Shown: piece by piece, positions 43,161 through 52,917 of the stretch
Layout: each line of letters begins with the position of its first letter
Position numbering within the stretch: position 1 is the first letter of the stretch
From: Heloderma charlesbogerti
Lineage: Eukaryota > Chordata > Lepidosauria > Squamata > Helodermatidae
Reading direction: 5' to 3'
Length of the DNA: 64,000 nt
Assembly: GCA_026122225.1 (NCBI GenBank)
Contig: JANEZZ010000793.1
Coordinates: 186,001 to 250,000 of the forward strand
Translations under genes and position numbers: made by a program
Notes under the pieces: model-generated
What the model was told of the DNA's origin: nothing
Database searches by the model: none
What the model saw: only the letters and a program-made list of their open reading frames with translations

Positions 43161-43625
43161 ACACCCATTCATTCATTCATTCATTCATTTATTACATTTC
43201 TGTACCGCCCAAAAGCCAAAGCTCTCTGGGCAGTTCACAAAAATTAAAACCATGAAGTACAGAATAAAAACAGTATAAATTATGAAAGCTTAAAACTACA
43301 GTATAAAAATACAGCCAGAATAAAACCTAGCGGCAATGCAGAGATTTAAAATACAGTAACAGATTTAAAACAGCAAAATTAAAAGACTATAATACTAAAA
43401 TGCTGGAGAAATAAAAAGGTCTTCATCTGGTGTCTTAAAGAGTACAATGTAGGTGCCAGGCGAGCATCTCTGGGAACCTCATTCCACAGCCAGGGTGCCA
43501 CAGCAGAAAAGGCCCTCCTCCTGGTAGCCACCTGCCTTGCTTCATTTGGCAGGGCTCACAGAGAAGAGCCGCTGAGGATGATCTTAGGGTCTGGGCAGGC
43601 ACATATGGGAGGAGACAATCCTTCA
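43161..43625 (-). mobile_element. L2-type LINE 3' end (reverse), (TTCA)n tail
   Basis: From the tail (CATTCATTCATTCATT at 43168-43190) it reads in reverse through AAAGCTCTCTGGGCAGTTCA and TCACAGAGAAGAGCCGCTGA to AGGAGACAATCCTTCAGATA. It is homologous to 15797-16290 but without the intact frame. Confidence 0.8.
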
Positions 43626-43627
43626 GA

Positions 43628-43912
43628 TAACCTGTTGATTCTCCTGGACCTCTCAGTGGCTTTCAGTACCATTGATCATGGTATCCTTTTGGACCGGCTG
43701 TCTGGGTTGGGAGTTGGGGGCACTCCCAACTATTGCTGTTCATTGTTTTTGTTTTGTTTTGCATTATATAGTAATTTATGTTTTAAATATTTGTATTGTA
43801 TTTTATATTTTAACCATTCTATGGGATTTTATTTTTTAACTGTTTGTAATCTGCCTAGAAAACATTAGTTATTGCGTGGATTAGAAATGCAATAAATGAA
43901 TGAATGAATGTA
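43628..43912 (+). mobile_element. L2-type LINE fragment, forward
   Basis: Begins with a coding remnant (ILLDLSVAFSTIDHGILLDR, the motif A region of an L2 reverse transcriptase). It jumps by internal deletion to the 3' untranslated region and ends AATAAATGAATGAATGAATG. It stands head-to-head with the previous reverse copy; each has its own tail, so they are separate insertions. Confidence 0.75.
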
Positions 43913-43949
43913 TTTTCCCCGATGGGACATGTGCAAATCTCCAGTTTAG

Positions 43950-44040
43950 ATGTTAATATTTATTTATTAATTGTAGAGCCCACCTTTTTGCCAAGAATGG
44001 CACTCAAGGCATAATAACACACCCCATACAGAAACATGAC
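43950..44040 (-). repeat. SINE/LINE-type tail (reverse)
   Basis: ATTTATTTATTAATTGTAGA, then CACCTTTTTGCCAAGAATGG and CACTCAAGGC. Same as 19770-19830. Confidence 0.45.
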
Positions 44041-44049
44041 TTACTTACG

Positions 44050-44146
44050 CTCAAATAGAGGATAACATCAAATAGAGAACTGTCTTCTGGCAGCCCTTCA
44101 AATAGAGGACTGTCCTCTGTAAAGTTGGAAACCTGGCCACCCTAAT
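44050..44146 (+). repeat. TAGGGTGGCCA-family right-end fragment
   Basis: GGCAGCCCTTCAAATAGAGG, ACTGTCCTCTGTAAAG and the terminal CTGGCCACCCTAA. Confidence 0.65.
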
Positions 44147-44189
44147 CACCAGATATGTTCCAAAGCTGGGATACATGGAGTTCCACTAT

Positions 44190-44232
44190 AGCACGGGTGG
44201 CCCTCCAGATGTTTTGGCCTACAGCCCCCATT
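44190..44232. mobile_element. hAT MITE, left part, split by BovB
   Basis: GGTGGCCCTCCAGATGTTTT and GGCCTACAGCCCCCATTATT form the left arm of the 9005-9140 family. The right arm resumes at about 47205 on the far side of the BovB insertion. Confidence 0.75.
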
Positions 44233-44237
44233 ATTGT

Positions 44238-44843
44238 TCAGTCGTTCAGTCGTGTCCGACTCTTCGTGACCCCATGGACCATAGCACGCCAGGCCTTCCT
44301 GTCCTCTGCTCTTTCCTGGAGTGTGCTCAAATTCATATTCATTGCATCAGTGATGCCATCTAGCCATCTCATCCTCTGTCGTCCCCTTCTCCTTTTGCCT
44401 TCAATCTTTCCCAGCATCAGGGTCTTTTCCAGGGAATTTTCTCTTCGCATTAGGTGGCCAAAATATTTGAGCTTCAGCTTCAGTATCTGTCCTTCCAATG
44501 AGCACTCAGGGTTGATTTCCTTTAGAATAGACTGATTGGACCTCCTTGCAGTCCAGGGGACTCGTAGGAGTCTTCTCCAGTACCACAGTTCGAAGGCATT
44601 AATTCTTTGGCGCTCAGCCTTCCTTATAATCCAGCTCTCACAGCCATACGTTGCTACTGGGAAAACCATAGCTTTGATTATACGAACTTTTGTCGGCAAG
44701 GTGATGTCTCTGCTTCTTACTATGCTGTCTAGGTTTGCCATAGCTTTCCTCCCAAGGAGCAAGTGTCTTTTAATTTCATGGCTACAGTGACCGTCTGCGG
44801 TGATCTTGGAGCTCAAGAAAATAAAATCTGTCACTGCTCCCAT
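44238..44843 (-). pseudogene. BovB ORF2, C-terminal domain
   Basis: A 201-codon open stretch after the catalytic domain: AMVFPVATYGCESWIIRKAE, then the LWYWRRLLRVPWTARRSNQS block, and the Arg-rich KRRRGRQRMRWLDG followed by VHGVTKSRTRLND. These define the RTE/BovB C-terminal region. The listed start is just the Met after a stop (near 44844) that separates it from the reverse transcriptase. Confidence 0.88.
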
Positions 44844-44892
44844 TTATTCCCCTTCCATGTGCCAGGAAGTGATGGGGCCAGATGCCATGAAC

Positions 44893-45357
44893 TTAGTTTT
44901 TTTTAATGTTGAGTTTCAAACCAGATTTTGCACTCTCCACTTTCACCCTCAACAAGAGGCTCTTTAGATCCTCTTCGCTTTCTGCCATTAGGGTGGTATC
45001 GTCTGCGTATCTGAGGTTGTTGACAATTCTCCTGGCAATATTAATTCCAACCTGTGATTCATCCAGCCCGGCATTTCTCATGATGTACTCTGCATATAAA
45101 TTAAATAAGCAGGGCGACAATATGCAGCCTTGTCGTGCTCCTTTCCCAATTTTGAACCAATCGGTTGTTCCTTGTGTGGTTCTTAATGTTGCTTCTTGAC
45201 CCTCGTACAGGTTTCTCAGGAGACAGGTAAGGTGGTCTGGTACTCCCATCTCTTGAAGGGTTTGCCACAGTTTGTTGTGATCCACATAATCAAAGGCTTT
45301 AGCGTAGTCAATGAAGCAGAAATAGATGTTTTTCTGGAATTCTTTTGTTTTCTCCAT
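44893..45357 (-). pseudogene. BovB ORF2, reverse transcriptase core
   Basis: Contains YFCFIDYAKAFDYVDHNKLW (motif A), GARQGCILSPCLFNLYAEYI (motif B) and LRYADDTTLMAESEED (catalytic YADD). It ends in LNIKKN at a run of eight A residues, where an extra A gives a frameshift; the correct frame continues KFMASGPITSW on the other side until a TAA. The catalytic residues are intact but the protein is broken. Confidence 0.9.
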
Positions 45358-45432
45358 GACCCAGCAAATGTTGGCGATTTCATCTCTAGTTTCTCTGCCT
45401 CTTCGAAACCCAGCTTGTACTTCTGGTTGTTC

Positions 45433-46218
45433 TCAGTTCACATGCTGCTGAAGCCTAGCTTGTAGGATTTTGAGCATAATATTGCTGGCATGTGAAATGA
45501 GCGCAATTATACGGTAGTTTGAACACTCCTTGGCATTGCCCTTCTTTGGAGTTGGAATGTAAACTGAACTTTTCCAGTCTTGTGGCCACTGTTGAGTGTT
45601 CCAAATTTGTTGGCATATTGAGTGCAGCACTTTAACAGCATCATCTTTTAGGATTTTAAATAGCTCAGCTGGAAGACTGTCATCTCCGCTAGCTTTGTTG
45701 TTAGTAATGCTTCCTAAGGCCCACTTGACTTCACTCTCGAGGATGTCCGGCTCAAGTTCAGTGACCGCACTATCATGGCTGTCAGGGACATTCAGATCTT
45801 TCCTGTATAGTTCTTCTGTGTATTCTTTCCACCTCTTCTTAATCTCATCTGCTTCTGTTAGGTCCCTGCCTTCTTTGTCCTTTATCATGCCTGTCTTTGC
45901 ACAAAACGTTCCCTTGAGATCTCCAATTTTCTTGAAAAGATCTCTAGTCTTTCCCATTCTATTGTTTTCCTCGATTTCTTTGCATTGTTCATTTAAGAAG
46001 GCCTTCTTGTCTCTCCTTGCTATTCTCTGGAACTCTGCATTCAGTTGGATATATCTTCCCCTTTCCCCCTTGCTTTTCACTTCCCTTCTTTCCTCAGCTA
46101 CTTGTAAAGCCTCATCAGACAGCCACTTTGCTTTCTTGCATTTCTTTTTCTTTGGGATGGATTTAGTTGCTCTCTCCTGAACAATGTTACGGACCTCCGT
46201 CCATACTTCCTCAGGCAC
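45433..46218 (-). pseudogene. BovB ORF2, linker and reverse-transcriptase N-terminus
   Basis: A 261-codon frame: KKCKKAKWLSDEALQVAEER (linker), SEVKWALGSITNNKASGDDS and WPQDWKSSVYIPTPKKGNAK (finger motifs), and NYRIIALISHASNIMLKILQ. It ends at a single TGA (45430-45432), after which the same frame continues into the reverse transcriptase core. Upstream, 46240-46560 encodes the endonuclease end with GQYRNQIDYVLCSQRWRSSI and a CGSDHELLLAKF motif that includes the catalytic SDH. Confidence 0.88.
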
Positions 46219-46571
46219 TCTATCAGGTCTAATCCCTGAAATCTATTCCTTACCTCCACTGTTCATTCATAAGGGATATGATTTAGGTCATACCTGAACA
46301 GTTTAGTGGTTTTCCCTACGTTCTTCAATTTAAGCTGAAATTTTGCAAGAAGCAGCTCATGATCTGAGCCACAGTCAGCTCCAGGTCTTGTTTTTACTGA
46401 CTGTATGGAGCTTCTCCATCTTTGGCTGCAAAGGACATAATCAATCTGATTTCGATACTGACCATCTGGTGATGTCCATGTGTAGAGTCGCCTCTTGTGC
46501 TGTTGGAAACGCGTGTTTGCTATGATCAGCGTGTTCTCTTGGCAAAACTCTATTAGCCTTTGCCCTCACTG

Positions 46572-46948
46572 TAGGGATGTACGAAAGTGACTTACCTTTT
46601 AACGAAATTGATTCGAGGTGGGGGGAAGGCGCTCCGTCCCTCCCCCCCGAAATTCTGGACGGGGGGGAGGCGCTCCCCCCTCCCCCCCCCGAATCCTGGC
46701 CGGCCGAGTCTGCAAATGGCGGCGGCTGTAGCCGCCGCCTTTTGCGTCCCTGCAGTCAGCCGTGATAGGCTACATAAATGTTTACATAGCCTATCATGGC
46801 TGAGTAAAAAAAACACAAAAAAAGCACGTACGCAAGTGGCGGCGCCCATGGACGCTGCCATTTGCATTCCTTATTTTCGCACGTCTTAGTCTACGTAAAC
46901 ATTTACGTAGACTATGGCGAAAATAAGGGGAACGCAAATAGCGTAGCG
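46572..46948 (+). mobile_element. Pal-hAT copy 5, inserted in BovB, right end missing
   Basis: Left end TAGGGATGTACGAAAG. Palindromes in order: P2 46711-46749, P1 46756-46803, P2 46829-46870, a P1 subtype (CGTCTTAGTCTACGTAAA type) 46882-46921 and half a P2 to about 46946. After that the sequence is BovB again (ACCTTCCGACCTGAGGGGCT). The missing right end and the BovB gap show that a deletion removed both. Confidence 0.88.
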
Positions 46949-47204
46949 TCTACCTTCCGACCTGAGGGGCTCATCTTCTGGCGTCTTTTTTCTGTACTTT
47001 TAGCCTTGTGATAAGTTCCATGGGGTTTTCTTGGCAAGAATACTGGTGTGGGTTGCCATTTCCTTCTCCAGTGGACCACATTTTGTCAGAACTCTCTGCC
47101 ATGACCTGTCCGTCTTGGGTGGCCCTGCACAGCATAGCTTATGGCTTCACTGAGTTACGCAAGCCCCTTCACCACAACAAGGCAGTGATCCATGAAGGGG
47201 ACAA
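46949..47204 (-). mobile_element. BovB LINE, 5' end
   Basis: Reverse complement of the BovB 5' region: on this strand CTTGGCAAGAATACTGGTGT, GGGTTGCCATTTCCTTCTCC and GGTGGCCCTGCACAGCATAG, ending near GATCCATGAAGGGG. Together with 44233-46571 it gives about 2.6 kb, against roughly 3.2 kb for full-length elements. Confidence 0.85.
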
Positions 47205-47290
47205 CTCCCATAATCCCTCCCTATTGGCTATGCTGGCTAGGGTTGTTGGGAGTTGTAGGCCAAAACATCTGGAGGGTACTCGGTTGGGGA
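47205..47290. mobile_element. hAT MITE, right part, split by BovB
   Basis: ACTCCCATAATCCCTCCCTA, TGGCTATGCTGGCTAGGGTT and GTTGTAGGCCAAAACATCTG complete the MITE begun at 44190. Its end is CTCGGTTGGGGAAAG. Confidence 0.75.
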
Positions 47291-47402
47291 AAGTTATCTT
47301 TGAAACCCTCATTTCCAATCAAGCAGTCTTTTTAGCTAGAAATGTAAGAAACTTCAAACTTTTGTACTCTGATCTTTGTTTGGAAGTCTAAACAGCTGCT
47401 TA

Positions 47403-47403
47403 T

Positions 47404-47430
<27 letters not shown>
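47403..47430. repeat. (CA)n microsatellite
   Basis: About 14 CA units. Confidence 0.95.
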
Positions 47431-47434
<4 letters not shown>

Positions 47435-47849
47435 TATAGCCATGGAACTCTCCGTGGGTAGAAAGTGAGAGCATTGTCTTCAGCATTCTTGAATCTGAGC
47501 CAAAGCGTCGCTGTTTAAAAAAAAAAAATCACCCATTTTCTGTTTGTGCATGAAAATAGATTTTTAAAGGCTGAACAGGATGAAATTGCATTTGAAAGCT
47601 TGAGCTAGCCCTCTAGTAGTTTGTTATTTTAGAGATTAGGTTGGTGAAATTGTGTAAAGCTGGGTGGGCAGCTTGTTCAGGACTGAGAGAACATCGTGGG
47701 AAACCTTGTCAATGGATATTCTACTTCATTTGTGCCAATAGGTGGGTTAGAAACTTAATTTATTCTAAGTGATAAGTGGCATCCTGAAGGTTTTAAAAGC
47801 AGCTAATTTGCAATCTGGGGGTAATGAGACTGGCTTGTTTTTACAGGAC
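47431..47849. other. Unassigned stretch
   Basis: Nothing recognised. Confidence 0.4.
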
Positions 47850-48420
47850 GCTTGCAATTTATTCATTTAAAATATGGTTTACAACAAATTCGTTGCAAAC
47901 CAAATGTGGTTTACATCAAATTCAACATAAAATCATCATCATCATCATCCCTAGTAACACGATTTTGAAAGCCTGACACATCAAAAAGTAGTCTTAAAAT
48001 CATATAAAATAGGAAGGGAGTTAGAGAGAAACAGTGGAATCCAATCCATGGTTACTCAGAAATAAATCCTACTGTTTTCGTAGGGCTTACTCCCAAGTAA
48101 GTGCACATCAGAATGCAGTTGAACACAATAAAGGTAGCACCTATTGACCACTCATTAAAGCCTTCAGGCAATAGAAAAGCCTTACCATGCTATCCTAAAC
48201 ATGTCTACTCAGTTCAGAGGGACTTACTCCCAGCCAGATAAGTGTGTATAGAACTTCAGCCTTAATCTGTAACCTAAACAATAGAAGAGTAAAGGCTAGT
48301 CAAACCTGCCTAGAGATGGCATTCTACAACTAGGGCACCACCACTGAAAAGGCCCTGTGTATTTGCCATCCACCTAACCTCTGAATGCAAAACCTCTGAA
48401 GGAGATAATAGGTGTGAAGC
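47850..48420 (-). repeat. LINE 3' region (reverse) with an inserted GGACTTAC MITE
   Basis: Starts TTGCAATTTATTCATTTAAA and carries 'CATTCTACAACTAGGGCACC' and 'CACTGAAAAGGCCCTGTG', as at 34970-35010. Between them 48040-48265 contains GGGCTTACTCCCAAGTAAGT and GAGGGACTTACTCCCAGC of the small MITE family. A (CAT)n run is at 47932-47948. Confidence 0.5.
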
Positions 48421-48504
48421 ATGTTAAGCATTTAGGGGAAACATTATATGATTACAAAGTATTACTGTAATGCCATTTGGTTCATTTGAACTGATATCAG
48501 GTTT

Positions 48505-48870
48505 TATGGATTAGGAAAGTTGGAAATTTTTAAGCAAACTGACCTAATCCGCACTTCCTGGATGAATATACGGATCAGAATACCATTTTTCTTCCGCACT
48601 TCTCCAAATTTCTGCACTTCTCCAAATATGGTGATGCAGTTCTCAGTTCAAACATTGTGTGCAAAAAAATTGCATACTCAAGAAAGATGCATACAAAATG
48701 CATTAACTTGGAGAAAGTTTCGTATGAAAAAAAATGCTATTTTTGGTGTGATTTTAAACAAAATCGCAGAATGATGTGGAAACTGGACAGAGCAGATTTG
48801 TGATTGAATACATGAGAAATTTGACATGGATGGGATATAGACTGATTTGTGGATCGCTACCATGAACATG
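48505..48870. repeat. AT-rich repeat with internal inverted and reiterated units
   Basis: CGCACTTCTCCAAATTTCTG occurs twice in variant form (48595 and 48614). Units like AAAAAATTGCATAC and AAAATGC recur. Probably a decayed hAT interior related to 18919-19503; no ends found. Confidence 0.4.
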
Positions 48871-48908
48871 ATAATGTATCCCCATTTCATATGCGAGGAG
48901 ACCAGTAG

Positions 48909-49256
48909 CAGGGCCAGCGTCAAGAGTAGGCATGATCGGGCACCTGCCAAGAGGCCCACACCCCGGTAGGTGCCTGCTGACAATAGCCCCCTGCTTCTCC
49001 TCTTCACCATTGGAGCATGCTTGTTCACCACCCTCTTGCGCTGCCTCAGACAATGGTGAGGAGGAGGAGGAGGAGGAGATGCCACGGCCAACTTGATCAG
49101 TGGCGACCTGTCAAGCAATCAAGTGGTAGCACTGAGAATGAGGAGGAGGAGCGAGAGCAACTGGTGACCATGGCAGTGAGGCGGCAGACTCACTGAGGGA
49201 GAAGATCCACTGAGGGTTTCTCGCCCAAGGGCCCTCCAAAACCTGGACCTGGCACT
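48909..49256 (+). repeat. Dispersed repeat family R1, copy 4
   Basis: Starts CAGGGCCAGCGTCAAGAGTA and passes through a GAGGAGGAGGAGGAGGAG run to CCAAAACCTGGACCTGGCAC. It aligns with 4073-4440. No clean target duplication. Confidence 0.6.
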
Positions 49257-49302
49257 GCTCCTTTGGCTGACTCTGTGCACTGTAGGTGCAAAGCAGTGAC
49301 GC

Positions 49303-49857
49303 TGTCAGGATTCCTTTAGCCCCCACTTTATTTCAGCACTGAAGACAAACACAGACAAGAGGCTTCAGTCTACAGCTTTTAATCCATTACTTCACAGGGT
49401 CATACAGATGCAAATGCTCAGTGACTCTCAGTCCACAAAGAAACGCCTTCAGGGGAATTCAAAAGGAAATTAATAGAGTTGCCCACTGTTTGAAGAGAAA
49501 GGCGGTCTCACTAGCCTAACTTAAGGGGGGGAGGACCCTCTCTCTCGTGAGGCTTCTGAACGCAGCTTCTCAAGCAAGGCCAATTGGGTAGACCGTCTAA
49601 GTTCCGCCCCTGCCCTCTCTCTCTTTGCTCTGCGCCTGCGCCTGACGTCTATTAGATCAGACTCTCTAAACCTCCCCTCCCTCTGTTCGCTGTCTCTCAC
49701 AGGGGTGAGATCCTCAGCCACCTGGGCGTTTGTAACCTGAGAAGCTGGCGCAGTCATGTCTGGACTAGCCTGGGGAAACGCCTCCCCCATGTCTGGCAGT
49801 TCTCCTTCAGAATCTGAACTGCTATCCCACTCCCTGCACTCAGAAACAACCCTGACA
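49303..49857 (-). mobile_element. Solo LTR, 555 bp
   Basis: On the reverse strand it starts TGTCAGGGTTGTTTC and ends GGAATCCTGACA, an inverted-repeat TG...CA pair. An AATAAA lies near 49333-49338 (reverse), close to the 3' end, as expected of an LTR polyadenylation site. The flanks gacgc and gactt share only three bases. Most likely a Gypsy-type (Metaviridae-like) solo LTR left after recombination; no internal region is nearby. Confidence 0.7.
49521..49790 (-). CDS. Open reading frame inside the solo LTR (89 codons from first Met)
   Basis: The frame is open from the LTR start and ends just before the GGGGGGGAGG tract. Its first part is acidic (SSSDSEGELPDMGEAF) and the second very basic and helical (DVRRRRRAKRERAGAELRRS, then TQLALLEKLRSEAS). 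It resembles no family I know. Some squamate Gypsy-type elements have gag-like or leader reading frames reaching into the LTR; here it is either such a remnant or chance in a GC-rich region. Confidence 0.35.
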   Translation of the reverse strand: MGEAFPQASPDMTAPASQVTNAQVAEDLTPVRDSEQREGRFRESDLIDVRRRRRAKRERAGAELRRSTQLALLEKLRSEASRERGSSPP

Positions 49858-50301
49858 GACTTGTAGGATCAAACTGTAAATGGAGAACCAGTTCACCATG
49901 GGCCCAAAGAAGAAAAACCAGTATGGGTGTTTATAGAATGCCTTGCTGGTTTGAGCGTCAGGACATTCTTTTTCATTATCACCACGCACAACAACTTGAG
50001 GAAACAGGTTCAGTTTTGTCACTTGGGCTATTTTGACTTTGGCCCCTGGTGGGATCTCCAGCAACATAACCACCAACAATGCTGGAAGGGCATGCTGGAC
50101 AATCTCCGGACCGGCATTAAGTCCACAGGCCTTTGAAGATGGGGAAACTGCAAGATCACAGGAAAGGACCACACTGAATGCTACTTCACACTTGACGTGG
50201 CAAAGCCAAGGGAGGCTCACTGTGCCCTGATTTTGCTCCTTTCAGTGCCAGGAGAAGACATTTTTATTTTCCCAGGCTTTTATTTTTTAAGGTGTGATTT
50301 T

Positions 50302-50302
<1 letters not shown>
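49858..50302. other. Unassigned stretch
   Basis: Nothing supported. The 126-codon reverse frame is not recognisable. Confidence 0.35.

Positions 50303-50339
<37 letters not shown>
50303..50339. repeat. (AT)n microsatellite
   Basis: About 18 AT units. Confidence 0.95.
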
Positions 50340-50341
<2 letters not shown>

Positions 50342-52432
50342 ATGTTTCAAATTAACAATGAAAGTAACAGATTTAAGTGCACCACATATGAGTCAATTTC
50401 TTTACAGTCCTTCTGACCACTCAGGATCTTTATTTGGTATGAGCAAGATTATCTGATACAGTTATCACTCATTATCCTAATTATCTGGTAAAGTTCTCAC
50501 TTGTCATCCTAACAGATCACGCTATAAAGTTAGGAAAGTCTGGACTACGTGTATGCATCTCTGGTTACTTTTGGTAGAAGAATGGGATATAAATAAATTG
50601 TTATTAGGGTGGACTCTATCACTTCAGACTGCTGGCAGAAGATGACACTTTTAATGTTCCCAGGGGGCGGGGGGGGGGGACTCTCTGCAAGAAAAAAGGT
50701 AGCACCTCAGGGAAGATTTTAGTTTTCTATTTGCAGGGAGTTTTGAATACAACAAGGAACTTTTAAATATCCAATTACCAACCTCCACCACCCAAGTACA
50801 CTCTGAAATGGTACTTCCCATTCTACCAGCTCTGTCCTCTACCAACTCATTCTGCGGCGTGTGTAGATCCAGGCCACATTTTTTTCTTCTTCCAGTTGAG
50901 GCTATCATATCAGAGCAAGAATATTACAGGACATGTCAGCCAACTGCAGCGCACCATCCGTCATGCTAATGGAAATGCTCATGCAGAGGGCGTTTCTTGC
51001 ACAATGCAAGGCAAAAGTTGCAAATTAGCTGCGGCCCCCCAGCACACAAGTTATTTCTGATGTGGCTCCGAGTTGCCCGTCCCTGCGTGAGGCACTACAA
51101 TGGAAAGGAAATGTTCAAACCAGCAGCTGAAGCCCCTCCATAAACAGGAATTAACATGTCTTACGCACCATTAGAGTCCAGGCACAACGCACAGCGTGTG
51201 CCTCATTGTCAATTGCCTTCCTCTAAGCGCATTCAGACACCTCCAAATTGGTACCGAAGTGGTCAGGAGCAGCTAAGGGAGCGTGGAGGGACTGAGTGTC
51301 AGCTGGCATCCTAATGAGAATTACGACTTTTGCCAGCTTTCAAGGCTGGCAATTAAAAAGGGGATATTGTGTGGGTTTTTCTGCGGGATGAAACACTAAA
51401 GGTTTCATATTTGCACTAATGAGGTGTAAAGATAAAGATGAAGTTAATTTTGTCCCACTTCAGCAGCTTAATTCTTCTCTCGCCCACCCTGCACGCACCA
51501 CTAGCACTGTTCACAAATTATCTTTGATACCATGTTGTTCCTCTGCAGATGGAACTCAGTCCCTGTATAACAACTGTGACTAAAAGTAGGAACCAAAATG
51601 TTCCTGAAGTGGGTTGTCCATAGGGAAGCTGTCTGGGGGAACACCAAGCAAGGAAACAATTTTATATTGTCATTGTAAGGGTTCCTTTCATGCACCCTCC
51701 TGTCCTGTTTCCTTTTTGCAGCAGAAAACACTACACCCTAGCTGTCATTATTGCAACACGTCCTTGAGTTGCTGACAGCAACAAATCAATTAATAAACGC
51801 TATCATTTATATAGCACAGGCCTGCATAAGTTGTGGCCCACAAATATGAGGGTTGAGATTCGAATCAGGAGCACAGCACTGTGGGAGGTTAAACCCCACC
51901 ATGCCATTTTCCTGGTTGAAAGTGGCCTGCCTCCCTCATGCAAAAAAAAAAAAATGGAGGAGGGAGCCCTGTTTGGCCTTTGGGGAAAAACATACAAAGA
52001 CCTGTATTTGAGGGACAGCATCACCCAGGAACACATTGTGGAAGAAAAGGGTTGACCTTCCTGTGTGAATAACAGACTTAGGTGGCACCAGACAAAGTTG
52101 TACCTGGGTGGAGTCAGGAGTTTCCTGTTGTTGTTCTTTCTGGAGAAAGACAATAAAGTTCTTGTCTATCTTCCTCACAGGTATGTCCTCTAAGCCTTCC
52201 ATGATGCCTTAGTCCTGATCCAAATCTCCCCTCGACCCATCCACAGCTACATTTCCCCGTTGAACCATCTGTGCAAAATCCAATCATAGATATCCTACTG
52301 TCTTTATAGTTGTGCCCTAAGAACCAGGATATTACCTGTCCTTTCCCTGGGGGTACATCCTACAGTCCATATTGCTAATGCTGCAGTGCATACAGCAAAG
52401 CTGTCTTGAGGATGAGCCTTGCTAGAGACTTA
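50340..52432. other. Unassigned, largely unique stretch
   Basis: No transposon signature was seen over about 2 kb, the longest such gap here. The part at 51230-51490 has several AATTA-type sites (CAATTAAAAAGG, GTTAATTTTG, CTTAATTC). Such unique AT-rich DNA can be conserved regulatory sequence, but that needs comparison. Open frames are unconvincing. Confidence 0.35.
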
Positions 52433-52518
52433 GGAACATAGGAAGCTGCCTCATACTAAATCAGACCATTGGTCCATCTAGCCCAGTATTGTTGACACTG
52501 ACTGGCGGCAGCTTTTAG
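52433..52518 (-). repeat. tRNA-derived SINE, 3' part (reverse), split by an L2
   Basis: AGGAAGCTGCCTCATACTAA, CAGACCATTGGTCCATCTAG and ACTGACTGGCGGCAGCTTTT are the reverse of the SINE 3' half. The rest lies at 52918-53040. Confidence 0.82.
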
Positions 52519-52917
52519 TATTTATTTACTTAATTATTTATTTATTCATTAATTCATTAAATTTTATTTTTATACTGTCCAATAGCTGAAGCTGTCTGGG
52601 AGGTTCACAAAAATACACATCACAATTCAAGATAATAAAAACATAATATAAAATTTCTAACATACAAAATGTAAAACAATTTAAACAGCTAAACCATTTA
52701 CAATAAGATACTTGACCTGATAGAAACAACTGACATAAATGCCCCATCATATGCCATCAAAGGCCTGGGAGTAGAGGACAGCCTTAACCTGGCTGATGTT
52801 GATTGTAGTGTCAGGGTAGGTTCAGGTCAGGAGAGGCGCTCCATCAGGTATTGTGGTGCCAAGCTGTGAAATGCCTTTATAGATTAAAACCAGCACCCTG
52901 AATCGTGCTTGGAAGCA
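52519..52917 (-). mobile_element. L2-type LINE 3' end (reverse), inserted in the SINE
   Basis: Tail TATTTATTTACTTAATTATT at 52519, then TAGCTGAAGCTGTCTGGGAG, and GCACCCTGAATCGTGCTTGG near the other end. The heptamer cagcttt stands on both sides (SINE bases before and after), an apparent target duplication. The coding region is absent. Confidence 0.8.

Larger units (their letters stand above)
44233..46571 (-). mobile_element. BovB (RTE-clade) LINE, 3' main part
   Basis: On the reverse strand: endonuclease C-terminus, a linker, reverse transcriptase and the RTE C-terminal domain, ending in the short 3' sequence complementary to TTGTTCAGTCGTTCAGTCGT. It is interrupted at 46572 by Pal-hAT copy 5, and its 5' part lies at 46949-47204. 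BovB is known for horizontal transfer between squamates and other animals. The frame has few lesions, so this copy is young. Confidence 0.92.

Noticed and set aside
43161..43912. Twin-priming inversion of one L2 copy
   Set aside because: Both outer ends carry a 3' tail, whereas twin priming leaves only one.
44155..44535. 126-codon + strand frame in the BovB 3' end
   Set aside because: Antisense to the BovB C-terminal domain.
45596..46180. 194-codon + strand frame opposite BovB
   Set aside because: It is the antisense shadow of the BovB linker and reverse transcriptase frame, which has clear homology.
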